Below the pieces are notes generated by a model. It was not told the origin of the DNA and searched no databases. It worked only from the letters and a program-made list of their open reading frames with translations. A program made the position numbers and the translations under genes. 64,000 nt of DNA from Nesterenkonia sp. LB17 (GTDB taxonomy: Bacteria; Actinomycetota; Actinomycetes; Actinomycetales; Micrococcaceae): the NCBI RefSeq assembly GCF_022565915.1, contig NZ_JAJOYX010000002.1:690293-754292 (forward strand), in the 5' to 3' direction. Below, one piece after another: positions 1 to 7,398 of the stretch; positions within the stretch are counted from its first letter, which is position 1, and every line of letters begins with the position of its first letter.

Positions 1-201
1 CTCGTCCCAGTCCCACAACAGGTCCGGCATGAGGGTCCCCACGGGGATGCGATCCTGCACGTTCAGGTCTCGCAACTGGCCCTGAAGCTCCGCAGACTCG
101 GCGTGGGTGGTGGTCTTTATCTGCTCGTAGGTGTCTCGATCGACTTCCCCATCCAGGTACCGGAGGGTCTGGGTGTCGAGCCGGTTCTGAGGCTTTATCA
201 A
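1..201 (-). pseudogene. C-terminal remnant of a large serine recombinase (partial)
   Basis: An open minus-strand frame enters from the left edge and is closed upstream by a TAG at 202-204, so only about 67 residues are visible and no start codon precedes them. The visible part reads YLDGEVDRDTYEQIK, then AELQGQLRDL, then LLWDWDE. This resembles the coiled coil that follows the zinc ribbon in large serine recombinases (site-specific integrases of phages and mobile elements). With the upstream catalytic domain missing it looks like a truncated relic. The family call rests on pattern resemblance only. The rest of the frame lies outside the window. Confidence 0.4.
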
Positions 202-474
202 CTACCGCTGCATCGCGCCCAGATGGGCCCTACTGCAGTCCGCTGGTGCTGTTTCGGGGCGACCGCTCCAACTTCGGACGTAACCACTCGGAGTCAGGCC
301 AGGACGACCTCTTCAACTGTGTACCGCACGACGCTCAGACGGACCGGGTGCGGCCCGATCGCGGCCCCGGATATCCGGCTACCCCAGGAGTGCCCTCGCC
401 GGGTGACCCTGGAGGTGTCTCCGAGCCATCCACGAGATTCAGGAGGATCGTCGCCTCTGGTCGTGCCACTGCGC
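202..474. other. non-coding stretch, no gene recognised
   Basis: Open frames here on either strand are short and have compositions that resemble no protein family I know. The stretch separates the recombinase relic from the terminator of the next gene and may be decayed mobile-element DNA. Confidence 0.4.
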
Positions 475-515
475 GAAAGGCCCCCACCTGTTCACCTTCA
501 AATGGGGGCCCTTTC
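475..515 (-). terminator. rho-independent-type hairpin after the DUF4190/DUF4352 protein
   Basis: GAAAGGCCCCCA (475-486) pairs with TGGGGGCCCTTTC (503-515), apart from one bulged C, around a 16-base loop. It lies just beyond the stop of the minus-strand gene at 523. Confidence 0.75.
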
Positions 516-522
516 GGCTACG

Positions 523-1428
523 TCAGGAGGTTTCGAAGAAGAAGTCCTGGGTGTCGAAGAATCCTACGCGGACGCGGAGAGTGCCGTCGTCGTCGTTTGG
601 CACGGCCAGGGCAACATTTCCGGTCTCTGAGCCACCATTGTAAAGCTCCACGAGGGAGTCGAAAGCGTCTGGAGCGACGACAGCGAAGTCGTAGTCGGAG
701 ATGGTCTCCCCTGTGCCGGTCACGTAAGCAAGCTCTGCTGCCATCATCGGTGAGTCCGAGTCGTCACCGAGGTAGGTGGCGGTCATATTCACCAGCATGT
801 AGCTCTGTCCCTCCGGGGCGGGATCGTTGAACTCGTTCTCTGCTGCGATCGCGTCATCCGCGTTGGGGCTAACGCTGTTGATGGTGACTTCCCAATCCTC
901 GTGTGAGACCGATTCTCCGAGCGGCAGTGGGTTATCGCGGGTACCCTCGTCCCCGTCGGTGCCGGCTGCTTCTGGCTCCTCACGCTCCTCGGCAAGGTCT
1001 TCCTGCTCGCCCTGGATGTCCTCTTCGAGCTCAGCAACCTCTTCGTCGTCATCAGGGTCGACGTCCTGAGACTCTTCTTCCATCTGCTGCATCTCGTCGT
1101 CGAATGCTGAGAGGAAGGCCCCTGCGAAGACGAGACCGATGATTGCAATGACGGTGCCGATCGCGCCGGTGATCGCGCCGGCTATGCCCTGCCCACGGCC
1201 CCGACGTTTCACGATCGCGACGACGCCGAGGATGACGGCAAGAGGGCCGAGAATAAAGGTAATCAGACCTATGACTGGGATGAATGCGAAGACGATGGCG
1301 ATGATGCCGAGCACCATAGCGGCGATACCGATGCCCTTGCTCTCTGGCGGCGCCTGCGCCGCCGGGTACTGCTGATGCTGGTCGTACTGCTGCGGTTGCT
1401 GAGGGTTCTGTGGGTACTGGTCAGACAT
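523..1428 (-). CDS. DUF4190-like membrane protein with extracytoplasmic DUF4352-like domain
   Basis: 301 residues. A Gln/Pro/Tyr-rich N-terminus (about 1-30) precedes two hydrophobic segments (about 33-70 and 80-108) of the DUF4190 type. A strongly acidic Glu/Asp linker follows (about 110-165), then a beta-rich C-terminal domain (about 170-300) of the DUF4352 type, probably outside the membrane. The start is an ATG preceded by GAGGTAACC. It is a single-gene unit closed by the hairpin at 475-515. Proteins of this build are common in Actinobacteria and have no known biochemical role. The acidic linker fits a salt-adapted cell surface. Confidence 0.8.
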   Translation of the reverse strand: MSDQYPQNPQQPQQYDQHQQYPAAQAPPESKGIGIAAMVLGIIAIVFAFIPVIGLITFILGPLAVILGVVAIVKRRGRGQGIAGAITGAIGTVIAIIGLVFAGAFLSAFDDEMQQMEEESQDVDPDDDEEVAELEEDIQGEQEDLAEEREEPEAAGTDGDEGTRDNPLPLGESVSHEDWEVTINSVSPNADDAIAAENEFNDPAPEGQSYMLVNMTATYLGDDSDSPMMAAELAYVTGTGETISDYDFAVVAPDAFDSLVELYNGGSETGNVALAVPNDDDGTLRVRVGFFDTQDFFFETS

Positions 1429-1612
1429 GGTTACCTCGTCAAGGTGGGGTACATTGCTGTGCGCGAGTGATGCCGCCGCGGTCGAAGTTGCAGGGAATCA
1501 CCTTGAAGACTACGTGAAACGAATTGCCCTCGAGAAGCGAAAAATGCTGCTGATTTTACGTCGTCGGCCCTGGTCATGGTGTGAACTGGGGAGAACCGGG
1601 AGACTGGACGGC

Positions 1613-1630
1613 ATGCCATTGAAATGGCAT
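1613..1630. promoter_or_regulatory. perfect inverted repeat, candidate operator
   Basis: ATGCCATT-GA-AATGGCAT is a perfect 8-bp inverted repeat with a 2-bp centre. It sits in the 253-bp gap between the divergent genes at 1428 and 1682, about 50 bp before the monooxygenase-fold gene. The symmetry suits a dimeric repressor site. No cognate regulator is adjacent. The rest of the gap is AT-richer than its surroundings and holds no gene. Confidence 0.45.
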
Positions 1631-1681
1631 CGAACGCAACGCCGACGTCTCCTTCCCTCATCGTCAGAAAGTAGTACTTAC

Positions 1682-2011
1682 ATGATCTTCATCGTCGTGA
1701 AATTCCAGGTCAAGCCCGAACACGCAGAAAAGTGGCCTGCGATCACGGCTGAGTTCACCGAAGCCACCCGCGCCGAGCCCGGGAACAAGTGGTTCCAATG
1801 GTCCCGCAGCGTGGAGGACCCCAACGAGTATGTGCTCATCGAGGCCTTCGACGACGACGCCGCCGGTCCGCACGTGGAATCGGCGCACTTCCAGCGGGCG
1901 GTCAGCTCGGACGGCGCCATGGCAGCGGCCCTGGTCTCCACCCCGAAGATCATCTCCCGGCAGATCGAGGGTGAGGACTGGGAGGAGATGGGCGAGATGA
2001 AGATCAACTGA
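1682..2011 (+). CDS. antibiotic biosynthesis monooxygenase (ABM) domain protein, YgiN-like
   Basis: 109 residues, one ferredoxin-like alpha+beta domain. The N-terminal strand MIFIVVKFQVKP, the middle segment FTEATRAEPGN and the strand-rich C-terminus match the small dimeric ABM family, which includes quinol monooxygenases and heme-degrading relatives. The longer upstream open frame is rejected because it lacks coding character. The ATG at 1682 begins exactly at the first family strand but has only a weak Shine-Dalgarno. The substrate cannot be deduced. It is monocistronic, between an acidic membrane protein and parA, and may be controlled through the inverted repeat at 1613. Confidence 0.8.
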   Translation: MIFIVVKFQVKPEHAEKWPAITAEFTEATRAEPGNKWFQWSRSVEDPNEYVLIEAFDDDAAGPHVESAHFQRAVSSDGAMAAALVSTPKIISRQIEGEDWEEMGEMKIN

Positions 2012-2063
2012 CCCCACTCTCGCCGCGCGGAGCGCCGGGGCAGGGAACACCGCAGATCATCCC

Positions 2064-2069
2064 TATGAT
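2064..2069 (+). promoter_or_regulatory. -10 element, leaderless start of parA-like gene
   Basis: TATGAT ends seven bases before the GTG at 2077, with no Shine-Dalgarno between. The transcript should begin at or next to the start codon. This decides for GTG 2077 over the upstream ATGs at 2065 and 2068, one of which lies inside the -10 box. Confidence 0.6.
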
Positions 2070-2076
2070 GGGTAGC

Positions 2077-2862
2077 GTGCAGATCTTGAGCGTTTCCAGT
2101 CTGAAGGGCGGGGTCGGTAAGACCTCGGTCACCATGGGCCTTGCCTCGGCCGCCCTCCATCAGGGGGTGCGGACCCTCGTCGTCGACCTCGACCCCCATG
2201 CGGACTCCACCACCGGGCTCGCGGTCGCCCGCGGCACCGGCACGGAGGCAGGTCAGCTGCTGCGCGACGCCAAGCGCGCCAACCTCAGTGACCATGTGGT
2301 CCGCTCCGGCTGGGTGGATCTGCTCCCCCAGGAACATCGCTCCGACGCGACGCTGGACGTCGTCGTGGGCTCCGCGCTCTCCGCCGCATTCGATCGCCCC
2401 GATATCCGGCCCCGCGACATGCGGCGGCTGCGGCTGCTGCTGGATCGTGTCACCGGCTATGACCTGGTGCTCATCGACTGCCCGCCCTCGCTGGCCGGGC
2501 TGACCCGGATCGGCTGGTCGGCGTCCAACGGTGTGCTGATGGTGGCCGAGCCGAGCCTGTTCTCCGTGGCCGGCACAGAGCGTACGATGCGCGCCATCCG
2601 GATGTTCTCCAACGAGTACGCGCCGCAGCTCAAGTCGGCCGGTGTGGTGGTCAACCGTGTCCGCGCGGACTCCGCCGAGCACGAATACCGGCTGCTCGAG
2701 ATGGAACGGCTCTACAAGGACAAGCTGATGCTTCCGGTCCTGGAGGAGAACCCCTTCTGGCAGCAGATCCAGGGCGCGGCCTACCCGGTGCACCAGTGGC
2801 CGAGCGATCAGGTCAGGGACCTGGCGAGGTCCTTCGACCAGCTGCTTGAGCAGCTGGTCTGA
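2077..2862 (+). CDS. orphan ParA/MinD-type P-loop ATPase
   Basis: 261 residues. The N-terminus VQILSVSSLKGGVGKTS carries the deviant Walker A motif KGGVGKTS of ParA ATPases. LVVDLDPHADST is motif A' and VLIDCPPSL is the Walker B region. Such proteins dimerise with ATP on nucleoid DNA to position cargo. No parB or parS-like cluster is adjacent, so this is not the chromosome-partition ParA of the parAB locus. It converges on the MerR-GarA cluster, an arrangement shared with related Actinobacteria. The cargo is unknown. A role in placing division or signalling proteins is only inference. Confidence 0.85.
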   Translation: MQILSVSSLKGGVGKTSVTMGLASAALHQGVRTLVVDLDPHADSTTGLAVARGTGTEAGQLLRDAKRANLSDHVVRSGWVDLLPQEHRSDATLDVVVGSALSAAFDRPDIRPRDMRRLRLLLDRVTGYDLVLIDCPPSLAGLTRIGWSASNGVLMVAEPSLFSVAGTERTMRAIRMFSNEYAPQLKSAGVVVNRVRADSAEHEYRLLEMERLYKDKLMLPVLEENPFWQQIQGAAYPVHQWPSDQVRDLARSFDQLLEQLV

Positions 2863-2904
2863 GCGGTCTCGCCTGGATCGCACTCAGGTGCACCGAGACT
2901 CCGC
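2863..2904. terminator. weak hairpin between convergent genes
   Basis: GCGGTCTCG pairs imperfectly with CGAGACTCCGC, with an inner CCTG/CAGG. It lies just after the parA-like stop and before the end of the convergent MerR gene. There is no U-tract, so this is a tentative terminator. Confidence 0.35.
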
Positions 2905-2928
2905 CCCTCGATGGAGACGGGTGGGGCA

Positions 2929-3534
2929 CTAAGAGGCTTGGGAGCGGCGGGCTCTGAGCTGGGCAAGCTCGTCGCCGGCGGAACCGAAGGCTTCGAGCTC
3001 GGGGACCGCGTCGGGCTCGGTGCGCTCACGCGGGAGCTCCACCAGGCTGGCCTCGACTTCGCGCCAGACCCGGCCTACGGCGATGCCGAAGACTCCCTGT
3101 CCGCCCTGCACGAGGTCGATGACCTCGTCGGCGGAGGTGCATTCATAGACCGACGCACCGTCTGACATCAGGGTGATCTGCGCGAGGTCATCGACGCCGC
3201 GTTCGCGCAGGTGCTCGATCGCGCTGCGGATCTGCTGGAGCGAGACGCCGGTGTCCAGCAGGCGTTTGACGACTTTCAGGACCAGGACGTCGCGGAAGGA
3301 ATAGAGACGCGCCGAGCCGGACCCGGCGGCGTTGCGCATGGAGGGCTGGACAAGCTTCGTGCGCGCCCAGTAGTCCAGCTGGCGGTAGGTGATTCCGGCG
3401 GCGGCGCAGGCGACCGGACCGCGGTAGCCCAGCTCCTCGTCGAGCTCGGGCAGGCCGTCACTGAACAGGGGCTGCTGGGCAGCCGCCTGCCCTGGCCGAA
3501 CACGCTCAGTGCCCGCGTGCGATTCTGGACCCAC
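2929..3534 (-). CDS. MerR-family transcriptional regulator (Rv1830-like)
   Basis: 201 residues. After a Gln-rich leader, a winged helix-turn-helix of MerR type spans about 40-115: GITYRQLDYWARTKLV, then SFRDVLVLKVVKRLLD, then GVSLQQIRSAIEHLR. The C-terminal part is not a known ligand domain and has no metal-binding cysteine pattern. GTG start with a good AGGAGG site. It is the last gene of the cluster GcvH-GarA-FtsR-BFN-MerR, matching Rv1826-Rv1830 in M. tuberculosis. Unlike the leaderless gene upstream, it has its own -35/-10 promoter and a leader of roughly 90 bases. Targets are unknown. Confidence 0.85.
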   Translation of the reverse strand: MGPESHAGTERVRPGQAAAQQPLFSDGLPELDEELGYRGPVACAAAGITYRQLDYWARTKLVQPSMRNAAGSGSARLYSFRDVLVLKVVKRLLDTGVSLQQIRSAIEHLRERGVDDLAQITLMSDGASVYECTSADEVIDLVQGGQGVFGIAVGRVWREVEASLVELPRERTEPDAVPELEAFGSAGDELAQLRARRSQAS

Positions 3535-3629
3535 CTGGTACCCTCCTGAAGTGCTCGACTCCGCCGGGGAAGCGCGTCCCTGCGACGCGAGAGCGACGAG
3601 GAAGGTGCGTGCGAGAGTCTTGTCCCTTG

Positions 3630-3658
3630 ACGGTATTGCCGCAGCCGCTATGGGTCAA
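3630..3658 (-). promoter_or_regulatory. SigA-type promoter for the MerR gene at 2929
   Basis: On the minus strand TTGACC (3653-3658) is separated by 17 bases from TACCGT (3630-3635), close to the actinobacterial housekeeping consensus. It lies in the 193-bp gap between bfn and the MerR gene. An AT-rich patch just upstream (about 3659-3676) could hold an activator or autoregulatory site. Confidence 0.6.
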
Positions 3659-3727
3659 AGACATTTGAAATTTACTCTACGGCGTGTCGCGCGATTGCAC
3701 TAGTCCCGCGCCCGCAGCGGGCCTGCT

Positions 3728-4231
3728 TCACTGGAAATCCTCCGGCTCGGCGTTGTCCAGGAACCGGCGGAACTCCTTGATCTCATCCTCGGAGATGGGA
3801 CGCTGCCCGGTGGCGGCGGTGCGCGGGGTGATCCCGACCCGAGTGAGCATCTCGCGGTCCATGGTGACCAGGCACTGCACCCGCACCGCCACTGCGATGG
3901 CGTCTGAGGCCCGGGCATCGAAGCTGCGACCACTGCCCAGCGTGATGGTCCCGCGGTAGGTCGAGGAGTCGAGCATGCCGATCTCCACGGAGCGCACTCC
4001 CGAGCCGAGCCTGGTCATGACCTCGGCGAGCAGGTCGTGAGTCATCGGCCGGGGCGGGACCTTCTTCTCCATCGCCATGGCGACGGCATTGGCCTCGGCA
4101 GGTCCCACCAGGACGGCCACATGGAGATTCTCCAGTCCGGGTTCGGCGCCTCGGAGCACCACCACAGGCTGTTTCGATGGAAGCTCGATCCGAACTCCCA
4201 CGACATCCAGCGGCACAAGCTGGCTCTCCAT
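3728..4231 (-). CDS. bifunctional nuclease family protein (BFN/DUF151)
   Basis: 167 residues, the usual length for the family. Conserved stretches are VVLRG near residue 25, MTHDLLAEVM near 63, TYRGTI near 92 and the DARASDAIAVAVR block near 105. In plants the family has DNase/RNase activity. In Actinobacteria the role is uncertain, and Rv1829 is the syntenic homologue. ATG start without a ribosome-binding site, six bases after a TAGACT -10 box that lies in the gap behind ftsR, so it is probably transcribed as a leaderless message. Confidence 0.9.
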   Translation of the reverse strand: MESQLVPLDVVGVRIELPSKQPVVVLRGAEPGLENLHVAVLVGPAEANAVAMAMEKKVPPRPMTHDLLAEVMTRLGSGVRSVEIGMLDSSTYRGTITLGSGRSFDARASDAIAVAVRVQCLVTMDREMLTRVGITPRTAATGQRPISEDEIKEFRRFLDNAEPEDFQ

Positions 4232-4237
4232 GATCCA

Positions 4238-4243
4238 AGTCTA
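4238..4243 (-). promoter_or_regulatory. -10 element, leaderless start of the bifunctional nuclease gene
   Basis: TAGACT on the minus strand ends six bases before the ATG at 4231. It lies right after the ftsR stop codon, giving the nuclease gene its own promoter inside the cluster. Confidence 0.55.
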
Positions 4244-4245
4244 GG

Positions 4246-5010
4246 TCAGTTTTTGTCCAACTGCTCGACCGATGTGTCCATGATTGAAGCTCGCAGGTCT
4301 TTCAGGCACTGGAGCATCTCCTTGGAGGACTCTGCCACCCGCGCTCGGGCGGCGGTGTCCTTGCGGGCGGCATGCGGGGCCATGGCGCGCGCGATCAGGT
4401 CCAGCTCATTGTCCGCGGAGCGCCGGATGTTGACCAGGTGCTTCGGTTCAAGCCCATAGCGTGCCAGCACCCGGACCGCCTTGACGGCCTTGAGATCGTG
4501 GTGGCTGTAGTTGCCCTCGCCATCGGCCTGGATGATGCGGAACTTCTCCAGCGTGTCGAGCATCCCGCGCGTGGCGCCGGAGTGGGCGCGCAGCTCCTTG
4601 CGGCACATCGGCCGGATGCGTCCGGTGATCTGAGCTGCCATCTCATCGGTGACTTCACGGGGACCCACCGGAGGCGCCTGCGGCAGCTCTTCGGGGGTCT
4701 CGCCTGAGTCGATGACGTCCATCGTCTGCTTGATGACGTCCAGCGGCATGTACCGGTCGCGCTGCAGCGCCAGGATGAAGCGCAGCCGCTCGACGTCGGA
4801 CGCACAGTACTTGCGGTAGCCCGAGGCGGTCCGGGCCGGTTCCACCAGATCGCGCTCCTCGAGGAAGCGCAGCTTCGATGCGGTGAGATCCGGGAATTCG
4901 TTCTGCAGCTCCCGCAGGACTTCAGAGATGGTGAAGACATGCTTGGCGGCGCGCTCGGTCGAGGGCGGGGCCGGTTTCGGCTTCGACTTCGACGCTGCGG
5001 AAGCACTCAC
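4246..5010 (-). CDS. ftsR: FtsR-like MerR-family transcriptional regulator
   Basis: 254 residues. A basic Lys/Pro/Ala-rich leader (1-25) precedes an N-terminal winged helix: FTISEVLRELQNEFPDLT, then KLRFLEERDLV, then GYRKYCASDVERLRF (about 26-90). The long C-terminal half is characteristic of FtsR (Cg1631 of Corynebacterium glutamicum, Rv1828 of M. tuberculosis). FtsR activates ftsZ expression in C. glutamicum. GTG start with an AGAGGAC site. The gene lies between garA and bfn, as in those species. No ftsZ lies in this window, so the target cannot be checked here. Confidence 0.9.
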   Translation of the reverse strand: MSASAASKSKPKPAPPSTERAAKHVFTISEVLRELQNEFPDLTASKLRFLEERDLVEPARTASGYRKYCASDVERLRFILALQRDRYMPLDVIKQTMDVIDSGETPEELPQAPPVGPREVTDEMAAQITGRIRPMCRKELRAHSGATRGMLDTLEKFRIIQADGEGNYSHHDLKAVKAVRVLARYGLEPKHLVNIRRSADNELDLIARAMAPHAARKDTAARARVAESSKEMLQCLKDLRASIMDTSVEQLDKN

Positions 5011-5101
5011 TGCGTGTCCTCTTTCGGGCTGTGGGGAAGGGACGAGATCGGCTTCAGGATAACGTTCCCCTCCGGTCCGCCCTGGGATCTCGAGTCACCG
5101 G

Positions 5102-5545
5102 TCAGTCGGATTCTTTGGATCCGGCATAGAAGGTCAGCCGGAATTTGCCGATCTGCACCTCGTCACCTGGCCTCAACGCATACTCGTCCACGCGGTCGTG
5201 GTTCACGTATGTGCCGTTGAGGCTGCCGAGATCCCGGATCTGGAAGCCCAGACCCTCCCGATTCAGTTCTACGTGACGCCGTGACACGGTGACATCGTCG
5301 AGAAAGATCCCCGCCTCCGGATGCCTGCCTACAGTGGTCAGGTCCTGATCCAACAAGAACCGAGCTCCCTGATTGGCGCCGCTGTGGGCGATCAGCAGAG
5401 CGGAGTTCTTGGGCAGCGCCGCGATGGCCTGCTTGTCATCCTCAGATAGGTGAGGCTCCCCCGCGTGCGCATCGGCTGGCGGCAACGAGATGCTCGTCGT
5501 CTCCGCCGCACTCTGACTGCTGTCATGTTCTCGCGTGCTCTCCAC
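5102..5545 (-). CDS. garA: FHA-domain regulator GarA/OdhI
   Basis: 147 residues. The N-terminal tail carries ETTS at 15-18. In GarA and OdhI the equivalent Thr-Thr pair is phosphorylated by PknG and PknB/A, which makes the tail bind its own FHA domain. The FHA domain spans about 48-140, with GRH (73-75), SRRH (88-91) and GSLNGT (107-112) as phosphothreonine-binding signatures. Unphosphorylated protein inhibits 2-oxoglutarate dehydrogenase and modulates glutamate metabolism. GTG start with a strong AGGAGG site. The kinases are not in this window. Confidence 0.9.
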   Translation of the reverse strand: MESTREHDSSQSAAETTSISLPPADAHAGEPHLSEDDKQAIAALPKNSALLIAHSGANQGARFLLDQDLTTVGRHPEAGIFLDDVTVSRRHVELNREGLGFQIRDLGSLNGTYVNHDRVDEYALRPGDEVQIGKFRLTFYAGSKESD

Positions 5546-5581
5546 GTCGCCTCCTCTCGCCGGCCTGCCTGCTGGCGGCCT

Positions 5582-5968
5582 TCAGCCTACTTGGTTTTTG
5601 TAATCCTCGGCAGAGAGCAGCGAATCTGCCCCCGAGGATTCTGCGAGCTTGATCTCGAACAGCCAGCCCGCGGCGTAGGGGGCCGAGTTCACGGCACCGG
5701 GGTTCTCGTCGAGATCCGTGTTGACGGAGACGATCTCTCCCGCGACCGGCGCGAAGATGTCTGATACAGATTTGGTGGATTCGACCTCGCCGACCACATC
5801 ACCGGAGGCGACGGTAGCGCCGACCTCGGGGTGCTCCACGTAGACGACCTCACCGAGGGCGTCCTGAGCGAAGTCGGTGATGCCCACGCGCACCACGAGT
5901 GAATCCTCGGTGGTGCCGATCCATTCGTGCTCGGCACTGTACTTGAAATCTTCGGGGACGGTGCTCAT
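5582..5968 (-). CDS. gcvH: glycine cleavage system H protein
   Basis: 128 residues, normal length. The lipoyl-attachment motif GEVESTKSVSDI places the lipoylated lysine at K66, in a hammerhead barrel domain. GcvH shuttles the aminomethyl group between the P, T and L proteins of glycine cleavage. The other gcv genes are not in the window; gcvH next to garA is the conserved actinobacterial arrangement (Rv1826). A strong hairpin at 6003-6044 insulates it from the sugar-transport genes upstream. I saw no glycine riboswitch ahead of it. Confidence 0.95.
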   Translation of the reverse strand: MSTVPEDFKYSAEHEWIGTTEDSLVVRVGITDFAQDALGEVVYVEHPEVGATVASGDVVGEVESTKSVSDIFAPVAGEIVSVNTDLDENPGAVNSAPYAAGWLFEIKLAESSGADSLLSAEDYKNQVG

Positions 5969-6002
5969 GCTTGCGCTCCAACTCTTCGGCCTGGTGTTGA
6001 CT

Positions 6003-6044
6003 GCTCAGCGGACAGCCGCCTCGCGGCGGTCTGTCCTGCTGAGC
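6003..6044 (-). terminator. long hairpin between sugC and gcvH
   Basis: GCTCAGC-GGACAG-CCGCC pairs with GGCGG-CTGTCC-GCTGAGC around a TCGC loop. The stem has 18 pairs with two single-base bulges. It lies beyond the sugC stop and before gcvH and most likely terminates the importer operon. Confidence 0.75.
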
Positions 6045-6129
6045 GTCAGGTCTGTCTGCGAACAACTTAGCACCCCAGGCCGACCTGACGGTATGACCCC
6101 GCAGGTCAATCGGGACGGCGGCGCTCCGG

Positions 6130-7377
6130 TCAGCCCTGCCGGGCGACGAACCGCTCGGCGTCGCGCTTGCGGTCCTCGCGGGCCTCGCGAGTGAGCTCCG
6201 CGCCGGCTTCTTCGTCCCGGGTGAGGTTCTCCCCGGTGGCTGGGTCGAAGAGGTGCATCCTGCGGGTGTCCAGCCAGAGCTCGGCCGTGTCACCGCTGCG
6301 GAAGCGCGAGGTCGCATCGACCTCGACCACGAGCTGCGTGCGCAGCTCGTCGGCGTCCATCTCTTCGGCGAGGTTGCGCAGCGTCTCGTGGACCCGTTCG
6401 TCGGTCTCGTAGGAGACATAGGCGTACTGCTCATTGCCCATCCACTCGCTGTGGCTGATCTCTGCGGTGAAGGTCGTGCCCTTGGAGAGCTGAGCCTCGC
6501 TGAGCTGGGAGGCATCGTCGAAGAACTCCGGGCGGATGCCCGCCAGGACGATGTCGCGCCCTTCGCCCGCCTTTGCCGCACGGTCGGGGATCTCGATCTT
6601 GCCCAGCGGAGTGGAGAAGACATTGCCCTCCACGGTGCCGGGCAGGAAGTTCATCGACGGTGAGCCGATGAATCCGGCGACGAAGAGGTTCGCCGGCTGC
6701 TCATAGAGCTCCCGCGGGGAGGCGATCTGCTGGAGCAGACCCTTCTTCAGCACTGCCACCCGGTCCCCCAGGGTCATCGCCTCGGTCTGATCGTGCGTGA
6801 CGTAGACGCTGGTGGTGTTGAGCTCACGCTGGAGCCTGGCGATCTCTGCGCGCATCTGCCCGCGGAGCTTCGCATCGAGGTTCGAGAGCGGCTCATCGAA
6901 GAGGAACGCGTCGGCCTCGCGGACGATCGCGCGGCCCATGGCCACACGCTGACGCTGACCGCCGGAGAGATTCGCCGGCTTGCGGTCCAGGTGCTCGGTG
7001 AGCTCGAGCATGGTTGCCGCGTGGCGGACCTTCTCATCGATCTCTTCCTTGGTGAACTTCCCCTTGGTCAGCCGCATCGGGAACGCGATGTTCTCGTAGA
7101 CGGTCAGGTGCGGGTAGAGCGCGTAGCTCTGGAAGACCATGGCGAGGTTGCGTTCGCGCGGGGCCTTCTCATTGACGCGCTCCCCGCCGATGAGCAGGTC
7201 ACCCTCGGTGATGTCCTCGAGGCCCACGATCATGCGCAGCAGCGTGGACTTTCCGCAGCCGGAGGGTCCCACCAGGATGATGAACTCGCCGTCTTCGATG
7301 TCTATGGAGATGTCGTTGACAGCTGGGAAGCCATCGTCGTATTTCTTGACGAGATTCTTAAGCGTGATGGATGACAT
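6130..7377 (-). CDS. sugC: sugar ABC transporter ATP-binding protein, SugC/UgpC/MsmK type
   Basis: 415 residues. Walker A GPSGCGKST at 37-45, Q-loop FQSYALYP near 82, signature LSGGQRQR at 137-144, Walker B AFLFDEP at 157-163, then a C-terminal regulatory TOBE region (about 240-370) typical of MalK-like ATPases. A charged tail follows. It powers uptake through the SugA/SugB permeases. It is the last gene of the operon lpqY-sugA-sugB-sugC, 21 bases after sugB. MalK-type ATPases can be shared between several sugar importers, so the substrate is set by the binding protein. Confidence 0.9.
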   Translation of the reverse strand: MSSITLKNLVKKYDDGFPAVNDISIDIEDGEFIILVGPSGCGKSTLLRMIVGLEDITEGDLLIGGERVNEKAPRERNLAMVFQSYALYPHLTVYENIAFPMRLTKGKFTKEEIDEKVRHAATMLELTEHLDRKPANLSGGQRQRVAMGRAIVREADAFLFDEPLSNLDAKLRGQMRAEIARLQRELNTTSVYVTHDQTEAMTLGDRVAVLKKGLLQQIASPRELYEQPANLFVAGFIGSPSMNFLPGTVEGNVFSTPLGKIEIPDRAAKAGEGRDIVLAGIRPEFFDDASQLSEAQLSKGTTFTAEISHSEWMGNEQYAYVSYETDERVHETLRNLAEEMDADELRTQLVVEVDATSRFRSGDTAELWLDTRRMHLFDPATGENLTRDEEAGAELTREAREDRKRDAERFVARQG

Positions 7378-7398
7378 TGCAGTGGAGTCCTTATCTAC

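Noticed and set aside
1427-2011. 194-residue frame with an extended N-terminus on the monooxygenase-fold gene
   Set aside because: The first 85 codons lie in AT-richer non-coding DNA containing the inverted repeat; the domain begins at 1682.
5969-6129. glycine riboswitch ahead of gcvH
   Set aside because: The gap is occupied by a simple long hairpin; I see no tandem aptamer conservation.
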